From Viridibacterium sp035456105 (GTDB lineage Bacteria > Pseudomonadota > Gammaproteobacteria > Burkholderiales > Rhodocyclaceae), in the NCBI GenBank assembly GCA_035456105.1, contig DATIDV010000017.1:310001-374000 (forward strand): DNA of 64,000 nt, written 5' to 3'. The first letter of the stretch is position 1. Every line of letters begins with the position of its first letter. The position numbers and the translations under genes were made by a program. Of this stretch, positions 50,225 to 59,337 are shown piece after piece. The notes under the pieces were generated by a model. It made no database searches and was not told where the DNA came from. It saw only the letters and a list, made by a program, of their open reading frames with translations.

Positions 50225-50291
50225 CGGGCACCACGCAGGGAAGGAGAGGGGCAAGTATGACATCAGCGTTATTGCCCGGCGCCCGGACGGC

Positions 50292-50606
50292 CTATTTGCG
50301 GACAGAATCCTCGACCTTGCCGGCCGCTTCGCGGGTCTTGTCGGCCACCGTGCCGACCGCATCCATCGTCACCTGTTTGGTCTTGTAGTAAGCCCATACC
50401 GCCGTATCGGCGGTCTTGTGAGCGAAGCTCTTGCTGGCTGCAACGGTCGCGCTGGTGGCGCCGGACACGGCTTCACCGGTCTTGTGCGCCGCCTGCACGC
50501 TGGCGTCCTTCGCTTCGCTCGCCTTCCCCGCAATATCCGCCCGTGCAAGGCCGCTGGCCGAGAGGGCCATTGCCGCCACCAGAAGCATGTTCATCATCTT
50601 CGACAT
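50292..50606 (-). CDS. Small secreted Ala/Lys-rich helical protein
   Basis: A 104-residue protein with a signal peptide (MNMLLVAAMALSASGLARA) followed by an Ala/Lys/Thr-rich sequence of repeated 11-residue-like units such as GKASEAKDASVQAAHKTGEA and ADKTREAAGKVEDSVRK. This heptad/undecad pattern recalls LEA or apolipoprotein-like amphipathic helices. A GGAGATC site lies just before the start. Function unknown; it may be a periplasmic stress protein. Confidence 0.7.
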   Translation of the reverse strand: MSKMMNMLLVAAMALSASGLARADIAGKASEAKDASVQAAHKTGEAVSGATSATVAASKSFAHKTADTAVWAYYKTKQVTMDAVGTVADKTREAAGKVEDSVRK

Positions 50607-50659
50607 GGTGATCTCCTTCAGTGTGCCGTCGCAGTTCGACACAACCATGCCGGCAACGT

Positions 50660-53600
50660 TCAGCGCCGACTCTGGCGTGCCGCGAAGCGCGGCTTGCTGC
50701 TATCGACTTCAGGTAATGGTGCAAACAGGTTGGCCAGGTCTTCCTCGCTGAATTTCACGTCTCCCTCGGCGTCGCCACCGAGCACGGCCGTGGCCAGCGC
50801 GGCCTTCTTTTCCTGCAGGGCGACGATGCGCTCTTCGATACTGCCCGCCACGATCAGTTTGTAAACATAAACGGATTTGGTCTGGCCGATGCGGTGCGCG
50901 CGATCGGTGGCCTGGTCTTCGACGGCCGGATTCCACCACGGGTCGAAATGGATCACGGTATCGGCGGCGGTCAGGTTGAGGCCGAGGCCGCCAGCCTTGA
51001 GGCTGATCAGGAACAGCGGCACTTCACCATTCTGGAAGCGCTGCACGACGGCTTCGCGGCCAGTGGTCTGGCCGGTGAGGATGACGTAGGGGATGCCAGC
51101 CTTCTCGACCGCTTCAACGATGAGGTCGAGCATGCTGGTGAATTGCGAGAACAGCAGGATGCGGCGGCCCTCTTCAACCAGTTCGGGCAGCATGTTCATG
51201 AGCAGGTCGAGCTTGGCGCGCTCCTTCACTTTCTGCGCGCTGGCGATGCTCAGCAGGCGCGGATCGCAGCACACCTGACGCAGCTTGAGCAGGGCATCGA
51301 GGATGACGATCTGGCTGCGGCGGAAGCCCTTCTCGGCGACGGCGCTACGTACCTTCTCGTCCATCGCGCTGCGCACCACTTCGTAGAGATCGCGCTGGCC
51401 GCCTTCGAGTTCGGTAGTGCGCAGCACGATGCTCTTCGGCGGCAATTCGGCCGCCACCTCGTCCTTGCGCCGACGCAGCAGGAAGGGTTTGACGCGACGT
51501 GCCAGCAGATCGCGGCGCAGGCTGTCGCCGCCCTTCTCGATAGGCGTGCGCCAGCGCCTTGTGAAATCCTTGCTGTCGCCGAGGAATCCCGGGAGCAGGA
51601 AGTCGAATTGCGTCCACAGCTCGCCGAGATGGTTCTCCATCGGCGTGCCGGTAATGCACAGGCGATGGCGCGCATCCAGCGTACGGATCACTGCGGCGGC
51701 GCGACTGGCGGCGTTCTTCACCGTCTGCGCCTCGTCGAGGATCAGCAGATGGTATTGGTGCAGCTGCAGCGGCTCGGCATCACGCCACACCAGCGGATAA
51801 GTTGTCAGCACAACGTCATGTTTTGGAATGGCCGCGAAGTCGCGCTGCGGGCCATGCAGGGTCAGCACCGACAGATCGGGCGCAATGCGTGCGGCCTCAC
51901 GTCGCCAGTTGAAGACCAGCGAAGTCGGTACGACGACGAGGCAGGGGCGATCGAGTCGCCCGGCCTGTTTTTCAACGAGCAGATGAGCGAGGGTCTGCGC
52001 GGTTTTACCAAGACCCATATCGTCGGCGAGGATGCCGCCCAGATCGTGATTGCGCAGGTGCTGCAGCCAGGCGAGACCTTCGAGCTGATACGGCCGCAGG
52101 GTCAGGCCGAGCCCCTCTGGCGAGGCCACCGCCGTCACGCCGATGCTCCCACGCAGGCGCGCCGCAGCCGCTTCGACCGCCTTCAGGCCGGTCGTGTTGG
52201 CAACCTTGCCAAGACTTTCGAGACGCGGCGCGTCCAGCCGCGAAATGCGCAGGCCTGCATTACCTGAAAGCTTGCCGTCGAACAGGTCAATGAACAGGCG
52301 CAGCACTGGCTTGAGGCGACCCGCTGCGAAGCGCACGCGCTGGCCATCGTCGAGCATGATGTCCATGCGCGAAGTGTCCTGCAGCGTATCGAGACCTTTG
52401 CCACTGGCGAGGTGCGGGTGCTGCTGCAGGAAGTTGGCGAGGAGCGGCGCCAGCGCGATGCGCTGACCATCGAGATCGAAGCCAAGCGACAGGTCGAACC
52501 AGCCCGACTCGTCCTCCTTCACGTCAGCGAGCAGTTCGTCGATCTCGACCACGTGGTGATGGAAGCTCTCGTCGATCTGCAGCGCCCAGCCACCAGCCTG
52601 CAGGGCCGGCACGAGACGCGGCATCCACTCGCTCCAGGCCAGGGCATTGGCCAGGCCGTAGAGGCAGTCACCCGGCGGATTGGTCCAGCTGGCGAAGGCC
52701 TCGGCGGGCACGCGCTCAAGGGCAAGCGCATGCAGCTGGTCGAGTGCTGCCGCTTCGGCCGCCTTGTCGCGCACCAGCTGTACGGTCTCACCGTCGACGA
52801 TGTGGAAATCGCGCGACTCATCCGGTCCGACGACAATGCCGCTGTAATCAAACGCAGGCTGCGCAAAGTCCATGGAGAACTGATAGGCCTGTGTATAACC
52901 GCGCCAGCTTTGCGCGATGCTCACGGTCGCTGTAAGCAGGCGCAGACGCAGACGCGGGGCCACTTCGATGCGCCGCAGGCGTGCCGCCGTGTCGCTGTCG
53001 GGGCGCGGCAGATCGGGCGCGATTTCGCTGAGTTCGATGGCCACCAGCGCTGCGTCGAGCGGGCGCAATGGCGGTGCACTGAGCAGGCGCGAGGCCATGC
53101 GCGCGCCGATCCCAAGGTCCAGCGGCGCGCATTCGCCGGTGGCCAGATCGATGTACCAGGGCGGCTCGCAGGGCAACACGCTGGCCTGCGCCACACCTTC
53201 GATGACGGCATTGGCATGCATGCGTTCGTCATCGCCCGCCTGCCACAGCAGGCGACCATTGCGCGGCAGGCCACGGTGCAGTGGCAGCCATTGCGCGTCG
53301 TCGAACAGGCAGCGCTCGGTGCCGAGCATGCGCGACAGCAAGTCGTCGCTGGGGCGACGCTGCAACTCGAAAGTCGCATAAAACTCGTGCGAACGGATCA
53401 TCCACAGCAGCCGCAGGATCACCAGGTCTTCATCGCTGACGAACTTGGGCGGCTTGGCCAGTGCGCGCTCGATGCTGTCCCAGGGTTCGGCGAGATCACT
53501 CAAGAAGCCCGAGGCATCGGTGCGCCCCTTGCGCAGCGACACCGTCACGCGTTGCGCGGTGGCATCGTGGTCGATCACGTAGAAGAGCTGCTCGCGGATC

Positions 53601-53995
53601 TTGACCGGCTTGCCCGGCTTGGTGGGCTTGCTGCCATTGGCGTCGCTCAGGTCGCGCAACATCTGAAGCCAGTCGAGCACCTGCGGGTCGGGCATCACCG
53701 CCATCTCGCTGCGCGCCTCGATGGCCGCCAGCAGCACCGCCGCACCGTGCTTGCAGGAATAGCCGACCGGGCAGGAACAGATCGCCTGGACTCCGTCCTT
53801 CGGGCCGAAGGCGATACGCACCTTGTAGGGCGACAACGCAGTTCCCTTGACCGACGCGCGGATCAGGCTGTCGCTCAGCTGCAGGCCGTTCACCGCCCCC
53901 ACGTAGCCCAGCCCCTTGGTGTATCCAGCCTTGCCAAACCAGCGCAGCACGTCGCCTTTGGTGAAATTGCGGGCGGGTGTTGTTGTCTCGGACAT
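50660..53995 (-). CDS. SWIM zinc finger-SNF2 family DEAD-box-like helicase
   Basis: A 1111-residue bacterial SNF2 ATPase. The N-terminus has a SWIM zinc finger (ICSCPVGYSCKHGAAVLLA), a ~450-residue middle of unknown function follows, and the SNF2 core fills residues ~620-1090: LADDMGLGKTAQTLAHLL (motif I), LLILDEAQTVKNAASRAA (motif II), CITGTPMENHLGELWTQFDFL (motif III), FLISLKAGGLGLNLTAADTVIHFDPWWNPAVEDQATDRAHRIGQ in the expected order (motifs V and VI). These proteins move along duplex DNA or RNA polymerase; RapA-like roles are possible. It is divergent from ubiE. Confidence 0.93.
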   Translation of the reverse strand: MSETTTPARNFTKGDVLRWFGKAGYTKGLGYVGAVNGLQLSDSLIRASVKGTALSPYKVRIAFGPKDGVQAICSCPVGYSCKHGAAVLLAAIEARSEMAVMPDPQVLDWLQMLRDLSDANGSKPTKPGKPVKIREQLFYVIDHDATAQRVTVSLRKGRTDASGFLSDLAEPWDSIERALAKPPKFVSDEDLVILRLLWMIRSHEFYATFELQRRPSDDLLSRMLGTERCLFDDAQWLPLHRGLPRNGRLLWQAGDDERMHANAVIEGVAQASVLPCEPPWYIDLATGECAPLDLGIGARMASRLLSAPPLRPLDAALVAIELSEIAPDLPRPDSDTAARLRRIEVAPRLRLRLLTATVSIAQSWRGYTQAYQFSMDFAQPAFDYSGIVVGPDESRDFHIVDGETVQLVRDKAAEAAALDQLHALALERVPAEAFASWTNPPGDCLYGLANALAWSEWMPRLVPALQAGGWALQIDESFHHHVVEIDELLADVKEDESGWFDLSLGFDLDGQRIALAPLLANFLQQHPHLASGKGLDTLQDTSRMDIMLDDGQRVRFAAGRLKPVLRLFIDLFDGKLSGNAGLRISRLDAPRLESLGKVANTTGLKAVEAAAARLRGSIGVTAVASPEGLGLTLRPYQLEGLAWLQHLRNHDLGGILADDMGLGKTAQTLAHLLVEKQAGRLDRPCLVVVPTSLVFNWRREAARIAPDLSVLTLHGPQRDFAAIPKHDVVLTTYPLVWRDAEPLQLHQYHLLILDEAQTVKNAASRAAAVIRTLDARHRLCITGTPMENHLGELWTQFDFLLPGFLGDSKDFTRRWRTPIEKGGDSLRRDLLARRVKPFLLRRRKDEVAAELPPKSIVLRTTELEGGQRDLYEVVRSAMDEKVRSAVAEKGFRRSQIVILDALLKLRQVCCDPRLLSIASAQKVKERAKLDLLMNMLPELVEEGRRILLFSQFTSMLDLIVEAVEKAGIPYVILTGQTTGREAVVQRFQNGEVPLFLISLKAGGLGLNLTAADTVIHFDPWWNPAVEDQATDRAHRIGQTKSVYVYKLIVAGSIEERIVALQEKKAALATAVLGGDAEGDVKFSEEDLANLFAPLPEVDSSKPRFAARQSRR

Positions 53996-54101
53996 GAAGG
54001 CAATCGTGGAACGCAGAACCGGCCATTGTAACCGTGCCGTCGCTTACGGACCCCATTACAATGCTGCTCATACAGATTACGGCCATGCCGGGACATAGAC
54101 G

Positions 54102-54860
54102 ATGAGCGAAAACACCAGCGCCCCCCAGGGCGGGAACACCCATTTCGGCTTCGAAACCGTATCCGAGCGCGAGAAAGCCGAGCGCGTCAGAGGCGTCTTC
54201 TCGTCGGTCGCCAGCAAATATGACGTCATGAACGATCTGATGTCGGCCGGCATGCATCGCCTGTGGAAGGCCTTCACGATCCAGATCGCCGCCGTGCGCC
54301 CGGGCGAACGTGTGCTCGACGTGGCCGGCGGCACGGCCGACCTGTCGCTGGCTTTCGCCAAACAAGTCGGCGAGACCGGTCAGGTGTGGCTCACCGACAT
54401 CAACCACGCCATGCTCAGCGTTGGCCGCGACCGCACCACCGACAAGGGTTTCCTGCTGCCGACCGCGCAGTGCGACGCTGAGAAGCTGCCCTTCCCCGAC
54501 AATCACTTCGACCTCGTCACCGTCGCCTTCGGCCTGCGCAACATGACGCACAAGGATCAGGCGTTGGCGGAAATGCGCCGCGTGCTGCGCCCCGGCGGTC
54601 GCCTGCTGGTGCTGGAGTTCTCGAAGATCTGGCAACCGTTGGCCAAGGCCTACGATGTGTACTCCTTCAAGGTTTTGCCGTGGCTCGGCGAGAAAGTCGC
54701 GGGCGACGCCGCCAGCTACAAGTACCTGGCCGAATCGATCCGCATGCACCCGGATCAGGACACGCTCAAGCAGATGCTCACCAACGCCGGGCTGGAGCGT
54801 GCCGAGTATTTCAATCTCGCGGCGGGTGCAGTGGCGTTGCATCGCGGATACAAGTTTTAG
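54102..54860 (+). CDS. ubiE: Bifunctional demethylmenaquinone/2-octaprenyl-benzoquinol methyltransferase UbiE
   Basis: The C-methyltransferase of ubiquinone and menaquinone synthesis. The 252-residue protein has the UbiE signature 1 (KYDVMNDLMSAGMHRLWK), SAM motif I VLDVAGGTADLSLAFA, signature 2 NHFDLVTVAFGLRNMTHKDQAL and C-terminal SIRMHPDQDTLKQMLTNAGLE. UbiJ, an accessory of the same pathway, is encoded ~3 kb downstream on the same strand. Confidence 0.96.
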   Translation: MSENTSAPQGGNTHFGFETVSEREKAERVRGVFSSVASKYDVMNDLMSAGMHRLWKAFTIQIAAVRPGERVLDVAGGTADLSLAFAKQVGETGQVWLTDINHAMLSVGRDRTTDKGFLLPTAQCDAEKLPFPDNHFDLVTVAFGLRNMTHKDQALAEMRRVLRPGGRLLVLEFSKIWQPLAKAYDVYSFKVLPWLGEKVAGDAASYKYLAESIRMHPDQDTLKQMLTNAGLERAEYFNLAAGAVALHRGYKF

Positions 54861-54943
54861 GTCCTCCCGGCTTGAAAGCCCGACATTCCGGCGAATTCCA
54901 CTGCAGGCTTGGGGCTGGCCCCCTGGTTAAGCCAGGCAATGCC

Positions 54944-55759
54944 ATGACATTCAAGGTATTGGTCTTTGCGTTTGTTAGCTTGCTCGTTACCCAAGCGGCA
55001 CACGCCCGGCCCACCCCCTCGGATGACGCGTTGCGTTGCAGCCAATCAGCTCTGACATTGCTTGGCAAACTCGTTCGCGTAGGCCGCTTTGTTTATCCCG
55101 GAGACGCCATTACTTCAAATGGCCAGAACAACGTGGAGGTCGCCGCCGCCACATGTAAAGCATGGGCAAGCGACAAATCAAAAGCCATTGCTGTTCTTGC
55201 ATACGACGCGGGCATCGAGTACGAGAAGCGATTACTTGTCGCCCTGGTTGACACGTCCAAGCTTGAAATTGTGTCCTCTTATCAAGGTGTAATCGAAGAG
55301 GACGCCTCACTGACGGTTGGGCCTGATAGCTTTCGGATTGATACCGCTCGATACGATCTCGCGCCGGGAGTCAGGGCATTCGGTTTCGATACTGCGACCA
55401 GTTTTAACCAGGGCTGCGTCGACGGGGGTTTTGGTCCGGCTCGCACACTATTTGTCCAGGACGGCAAGACGCTTCGACCCATTCTTGAAGGTTTCTATAT
55501 TTCAAGCTGGCGCTTTATTAAAGGGGGCCCCAGCTGCGCACAAGGGAATCGAGAGATCGTTACCGAAGATGTCTCATTTGCAATCGGCATCACCAAGAGC
55601 ACAACGAATGGGTATGCCAATCTCCGGATCACCTCCACCAGTTCTTACAGCAACGGGGAAAGATTGAAGCGAAAACCTCTTCTGTACGAACCTCGATACA
55701 ACGGAATGAACTATCCGACAGATGCCTTTAACCGCGATATCGAAAAACGGCGCAACTGA
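54944..55759 (+). CDS. Secreted hypothetical protein
   Basis: A 271-residue protein with a signal peptide (FKVLVFAFVSLLVTQAAHA). The mature part has four cysteines and no recognised domain; it resembles uncharacterised secreted proteins with a beta-rich layout (IDTARYDLAPGVRAFGFDT, RTLFVQDGKTLRPILEGF). GC is lower than in ubiE and the MFS gene on either side, suggesting insertion of foreign DNA into the ubiE-Tim44-ubiJ neighbourhood. The start MTFKVLVF was chosen for the signal peptide; the frame stays open upstream inside ubiE. Confidence 0.7.
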   Translation: MTFKVLVFAFVSLLVTQAAHARPTPSDDALRCSQSALTLLGKLVRVGRFVYPGDAITSNGQNNVEVAAATCKAWASDKSKAIAVLAYDAGIEYEKRLLVALVDTSKLEIVSSYQGVIEEDASLTVGPDSFRIDTARYDLAPGVRAFGFDTATSFNQGCVDGGFGPARTLFVQDGKTLRPILEGFYISSWRFIKGGPSCAQGNREIVTEDVSFAIGITKSTTNGYANLRITSTSSYSNGERLKRKPLLYEPRYNGMNYPTDAFNRDIEKRRN

Positions 55760-55783
55760 TCCTGATCAAGAGAACGTGACACT

Positions 55784-57001
55784 TTGAACACCGCACCTAA
55801 GCTCAACTACTGGCTCATCACCTTCGTCGCCGCATCGACGATGATGATCACCATGGGCGCGCGCCAGTCGCTCGGCCTGTTCGTGTCGCCGCTCAATACC
55901 TCGACCGGCCTCGGCATCGCCAGCATCAGCCTGGCCATGGCGGTGGCGCAGTTCGTGTGGGGCGCGGTGCAGCCGATTGCTGGTGCGGTTGCCGACCGCT
56001 ACGGGCCGGGACGCGTCATCTTCGCCGGTATCGTGCTGCTGTCGCTGGGCAGTGCGCTAACGCCTTTGATGCATTCCACCTGGGGCCTGTGTTTCTCGAT
56101 CGGCCTGTTGTCGGCAGCCGGTTCGGGCTCGGCCAGCTTCTCGGTGCTGATTGGCGCCACGGCCAACCGCATCTCGGCAGAACGGCGTGGCATGGCCTCC
56201 GGCGTCATCAATGCGGGCGGCTCCTTCGGACAATTCGTGTTCGCTCCGGTGCTGCAGAAGCTGATCCAGAGCATGGGCTGGATGGGCGCGATGTGGTCGA
56301 TGGCTGCCGTCACGCTGACCGCCCTGCCGCTGGCCTTCACGCTGCGCCGCCCGCAGCAGAGCGCGGCCGAGAAACACGCCGCCTTGAACGACGGGCCGGG
56401 CCTCGGCCGTAGCGTGCGCGATGCGCTGCAAGACCGCAGCTATCTGCTGCTGCATGCCGGCTTCTTCACTTGCGGTTTCCACATCGCCTTTCTGGTCACA
56501 CACCTGCCGGGCGAAGTGGCGTTGTGTGGCCTGTCGGCGGGCGTCGCGAGCTGGTCGCTGGCCATCATCGGCCTGGCGAATATCGCGGGCAGCCTGGCTG
56601 CTGGCTGGGCGGTGGCCCGCTATCGCAGCAAGTATGTGTTGTTCTGGATGTACAGTTCGCGCGCACTGCTGGTGCTTGTCTATCTGGCGGCGCCGAAAAC
56701 TGCGCCGACTTTCTATATTTTCGCCGCCGGGCTGGGCTTCACCTGGCTGGCAACCGTGCCACCGACCGCAGCGGTCGTGGGCAAGCTCTTCGGTAGCCGC
56801 TACCTCGGCACCTTGTTCGGCCTGACCTTGCTGAGCCACCAGATCGGTGGTTTCCTCGGCGCCTGGCTGGGCGGTCTGGCGATCAGCAATCTCGGCAGTT
56901 ACGACCTCATGTGGTGGGCCGACATCGCACTGGCCTCGCTAGCTGCGCTGTGCAATCTGCCGATTCGCGAAGCGCCTGTACGCCAGCTCGTTCCAGCCTG
57001 A
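55784..57001 (+). CDS. MFS transporter, oxalate/formate-antiporter-like
   Basis: A 405-residue major-facilitator carrier with about twelve hydrophobic helices. Markers are GARQSLGLFVSPLN in helix 1, AVADRYGPGRVIFAGIVL in the loop 2-3 signature, and GMASGVINAGGSFGQFVFAPV. The sequence style is that of the OFA/monocarboxylate group. The start is an unusual TTG, with a GAGAACG site upstream; the next in-frame Met lies inside helix 1 and would remove it. No substrate can be stated. Confidence 0.85.
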   Translation: MNTAPKLNYWLITFVAASTMMITMGARQSLGLFVSPLNTSTGLGIASISLAMAVAQFVWGAVQPIAGAVADRYGPGRVIFAGIVLLSLGSALTPLMHSTWGLCFSIGLLSAAGSGSASFSVLIGATANRISAERRGMASGVINAGGSFGQFVFAPVLQKLIQSMGWMGAMWSMAAVTLTALPLAFTLRRPQQSAAEKHAALNDGPGLGRSVRDALQDRSYLLLHAGFFTCGFHIAFLVTHLPGEVALCGLSAGVASWSLAIIGLANIAGSLAAGWAVARYRSKYVLFWMYSSRALLVLVYLAAPKTAPTFYIFAAGLGFTWLATVPPTAAVVGKLFGSRYLGTLFGLTLLSHQIGGFLGAWLGGLAISNLGSYDLMWWADIALASLAALCNLPIREAPVRQLVPA

Positions 57002-57154
57002 GAAGCTGCCTCCTTTAGCCCCAATTTGTCGGAAGGTTTTGATCTATTCATCAGGTTTTTCCTGATGGTCACTTCCTTTTTACTTGAACTTTTTGGATTG
57101 CCCCCGATCTAGAATCATGTTCGCCGGGACGTTGTCCCGCCATAGGAGAGAGAA

Positions 57155-58012
57155 ATGTTCAAATCCGGATTTTTCAAACGCGCTGTGCTGACGGCTTTCG
57201 TCGCGCTCAGCGCCGTCGGCGTATCGATCGACTACGCCGAAGCCGCCCGCCTAGGTGGCGGCCGTTCGACCGGCATGCAACGCACGATGCCGCAACGCCA
57301 GGCCACACCGCCGGCTTATCAACGCCCGGCTCCCGCCACACCTCCTGCCGCACCCGCCAGCGGCTGGCGCAAGTGGGCAGGCCCTCTGGCTGGCTTGGCT
57401 GCCGGTATCGGTTTGGCCTCGCTGATGTCGCACTTCGGCATGGGCGGTGACATGGCCGGCATCCTGATGCTGGTGATCGGCGGCGTGCTCGTGTTTGCGC
57501 TGGTGCGCCGGTTCATGGGAGCCAATCGCTCACAACAACCCGCGATGGCCTCCGGGCCGGCGAACTGGCAGCAACAGCAGCCCGCGCAATATGAAGCGCA
57601 GCAGGCTTCCGGCGGTGGCGCTGCGCCTGCCGCCAACATTCCTGCTGATTTCGACGTGGATGGTTTTACACGCCAGGCCAAGGTGAACTTCATCCGCCTG
57701 CAAGCCGCCAACGATGCTGGCAATCTGCAGGACATTCGTGAGTTTACCTCGCCCGAGATGTTCGCCGAGATCAAGCTGGACATCGATGATCGTCGCGGCG
57801 CCGCGCAGAAGACTGACGTTGTGAGCCTCGAAGCGCAGGTGCTCGAAGTCGTCGAAGATTCAGGCCGCTACATCACCAGCGTGCGCTTCAACGGCCTGCT
57901 GCGTGAAGCCGCGAACAGCGCACCGGCACCATTCGACGAAGTCTGGCACTTGTCCAAGCCCGTTGATGGCAACCGTGGATGGGTCCTCTCCGGCATCCAG
58001 CAGGTAGCCTGA
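57155..58012 (+). CDS. Tim44-like domain protein
   Basis: A 285-residue membrane protein with a signal-like N-terminal segment, a Gly/Ser/Gln/Pro-rich stretch (residues 30-70), two membrane helices (PLAGLAAGIGLASLMSHFG, AGILMLVIGGVLVFALVRRF) and a C-terminal Tim44-like domain from about residue 160 (VDGFTRQAKVNFIRLQAAND, EVVEDSGRYITSVRFNGLLRE). In betaproteobacteria this gene sits between ubiE and ubiJ, as here; its function is not known. The start follows TAGGAGAGAG. Confidence 0.92.
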   Translation: MFKSGFFKRAVLTAFVALSAVGVSIDYAEAARLGGGRSTGMQRTMPQRQATPPAYQRPAPATPPAAPASGWRKWAGPLAGLAAGIGLASLMSHFGMGGDMAGILMLVIGGVLVFALVRRFMGANRSQQPAMASGPANWQQQQPAQYEAQQASGGGAAPAANIPADFDVDGFTRQAKVNFIRLQAANDAGNLQDIREFTSPEMFAEIKLDIDDRRGAAQKTDVVSLEAQVLEVVEDSGRYITSVRFNGLLREAANSAPAPFDEVWHLSKPVDGNRGWVLSGIQQVA

Positions 58013-58016
58013 GTCG

Positions 58017-58586
58017 ATGCTGCAGGCACTTTGGCTCGGCCCACTCAATCGCCTGCTCAAGGGTGAGACGTGGGCCGGTGATCTGCTCAAGCCACATGCC
58101 GGCAAGGGCGCCGAGCTATGCGTTGGCGGTGTCACGCTGCGCATGCGCGTGACAGATGTCGGTCTGGTCGAAGCGCTGGCCAGCGGTGCGGAGCCCGCCG
58201 TGCGCATTGCGCTGCCCGCCACGGCGCTGGCCAATCTGCAGGACGGCACCGATCAGCTGACGCAGCACGCCACGGTCAGCGGTGATGCGGGCTTTGCCGA
58301 GACGATCTCGCAACTGCTCAAGCATCTGCGGCCGGATATCGGTGCAGCGCTGAGCCCGTTCACGGGTGATGTGCTCGCTCACCGTGTCGAAACCAGTCTG
58401 GCGCGTGCCAGTGCCCACGCTCAGCAATTGGCCCGCAACCTCGGTTCCAATCTCGTCGAATACGTACGCGACGAGCAGGGGTTGGTAGTGCAGCAGGATG
58501 AATTGGTGAGCTGGCGCAGTGAGGTAGCTGCTGCGCAGGAGAGCCTTGGCCGACTGGAAAAACGCATTTCGCAGATTTCGCCGTGA
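58017..58586 (+). CDS. ubiJ: Ubiquinone biosynthesis accessory factor UbiJ (SCP2 domain)
   Basis: A 189-residue protein with an N-terminal SCP2 lipid-binding domain (TLRMRVTDVGLVEALASGAEPAVRI, ALANLQDGTDQLTQHATVSGD) and a C-terminal coiled part (AAQESLGRLEKRISQI). With UbiK, UbiJ helps organise late ubiquinone steps. It is four bases from the Tim44-like gene, so both are one operon. In relatives ubiB follows; here a terminator does. Confidence 0.9.
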   Translation: MLQALWLGPLNRLLKGETWAGDLLKPHAGKGAELCVGGVTLRMRVTDVGLVEALASGAEPAVRIALPATALANLQDGTDQLTQHATVSGDAGFAETISQLLKHLRPDIGAALSPFTGDVLAHRVETSLARASAHAQQLARNLGSNLVEYVRDEQGLVVQQDELVSWRSEVAAAQESLGRLEKRISQISP

Positions 58587-58610
58587 AATACGGACGGCAA
58601 ACGTCAAAGC

Positions 58611-58636
58611 AAAAAAGGGCCTCCTGGCCCTTTTTT
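58611..58636 (+). terminator. Rho-independent terminator after ubiJ
   Basis: AAAAAAGGGC pairs with GCCCTTTTTT around a CTCCTG loop. It would end the Tim44-like/ubiJ transcript and, because of the A run, may also act on the opposite strand. Confidence 0.88.
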
Positions 58637-58740
58637 CTTGTCTTGCTTCCGGCGCTTTTCGCGCCAACTATTGTCGCCCGAGGCGCAACACCGCTATCGT
58701 CAGAGCCGTCCGTATCGCACCACGGAAGAACTTCACAACA

Positions 58741-58774
58741 AATGAAAACGGCACCCGAAGGTGCCGTTTTCATT
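58741..58774 (-). terminator. Terminator of the atp operon
   Basis: AATGAAAACGGCAC / GTGCCGTTTTCATT form a 14-bp perfect stem with a six-base loop, 43 bp after the atpC stop on the minus strand. It is symmetrical and could stop both strands. Confidence 0.8.
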
Positions 58775-58816
58775 AACGTCTTTACGTTCCCCGCCAAAGC
58801 CGATGCGGGTACTGAC

Positions 58817-59239
58817 TCAGTGCTTGCCACGCATCCGGTTGATGGCAGCGATCTGCGCGATCGATTCGCCCAGCTCGGCCTGTGCCTTGGCCAGATCCAC
58901 GTCACCTGAGCGTTTGGCGAGGGCTTCCTCGGCCAGACGCTTGGCTTCCATGGCCTTGGCTTCGTCCAGATCCTTGCCGCGAATGGCGGTGTCGGCCAGC
59001 ACGGTCACCAGACCCGGTTGCACTTCAAGCAAGCCCCCTGCGACGAAGAAAACGTCCTCTTCAGCGTGGTTCGGCTGCTTGATGCGCACCATGCCTGGCT
59101 TGATGCGGGTCAGCAACGGAGTGTGACCGGGCAGAATGCCCAATTCGCCCGCTTCGCCCGGCAGCGACACGATCTCGGCCAGACCGGAGAACACTTGTTC
59201 TTCCGCGCTGACGACATCCACGTGTACGGTCATTGCCAT
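58817..59239 (-). CDS. atpC: ATP synthase F1 subunit epsilon
   Basis: The regulatory epsilon subunit of the rotary ATP synthase, 140 residues. The N-terminal beta barrel (TVHVDVVSAEEQVFSGLAEIVSLPGEAGELGILPGHTPLLT) and the C-terminal helical hairpin (AKAMEAKRLAEEALAKRSGDVDLAKAQAEL) are both present. It is the last gene of the atp operon and is separated from atpD by a 98-bp gap filled with a hairpin-forming repeat. Confidence 0.96.
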   Translation of the reverse strand: MAMTVHVDVVSAEEQVFSGLAEIVSLPGEAGELGILPGHTPLLTRIKPGMVRIKQPNHAEEDVFFVAGGLLEVQPGLVTVLADTAIRGKDLDEAKAMEAKRLAEEALAKRSGDVDLAKAQAELGESIAQIAAINRMRGKH

Positions 59240-59337
59240 TTCTTTACTCCAGTGAGGAGTGAGGAGTTAGGAGGGAGGAGCTGAAGTCAGCGACCAGCAA
59301 GCTGGCCGTCTACTCATCACTCCTCACTCATCCCTCA
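59240..59337. repeat. Inverted AGGAGTGAGGAG-type repeat in the atpD-atpC gap
   Basis: The gap starts with purine-rich TGAGGAGTGAGGAGTTAGGA and ends with ACTCCTCACTCATCCCTCA. GAGTGAGGAGT and ACTCCTCACTC are exact inverted copies, so the mRNA can form a long hairpin. Smaller inner arms CCAGC/GCTGG lie in the loop. Such blocks are not part of the usual atp operon. Confidence 0.75.

Noticed and set aside
50894..54031. Long rightward frames of 457 and 539 residues
   Set aside because: Both are antisense to the SNF2 helicase, which carries all helicase motifs.
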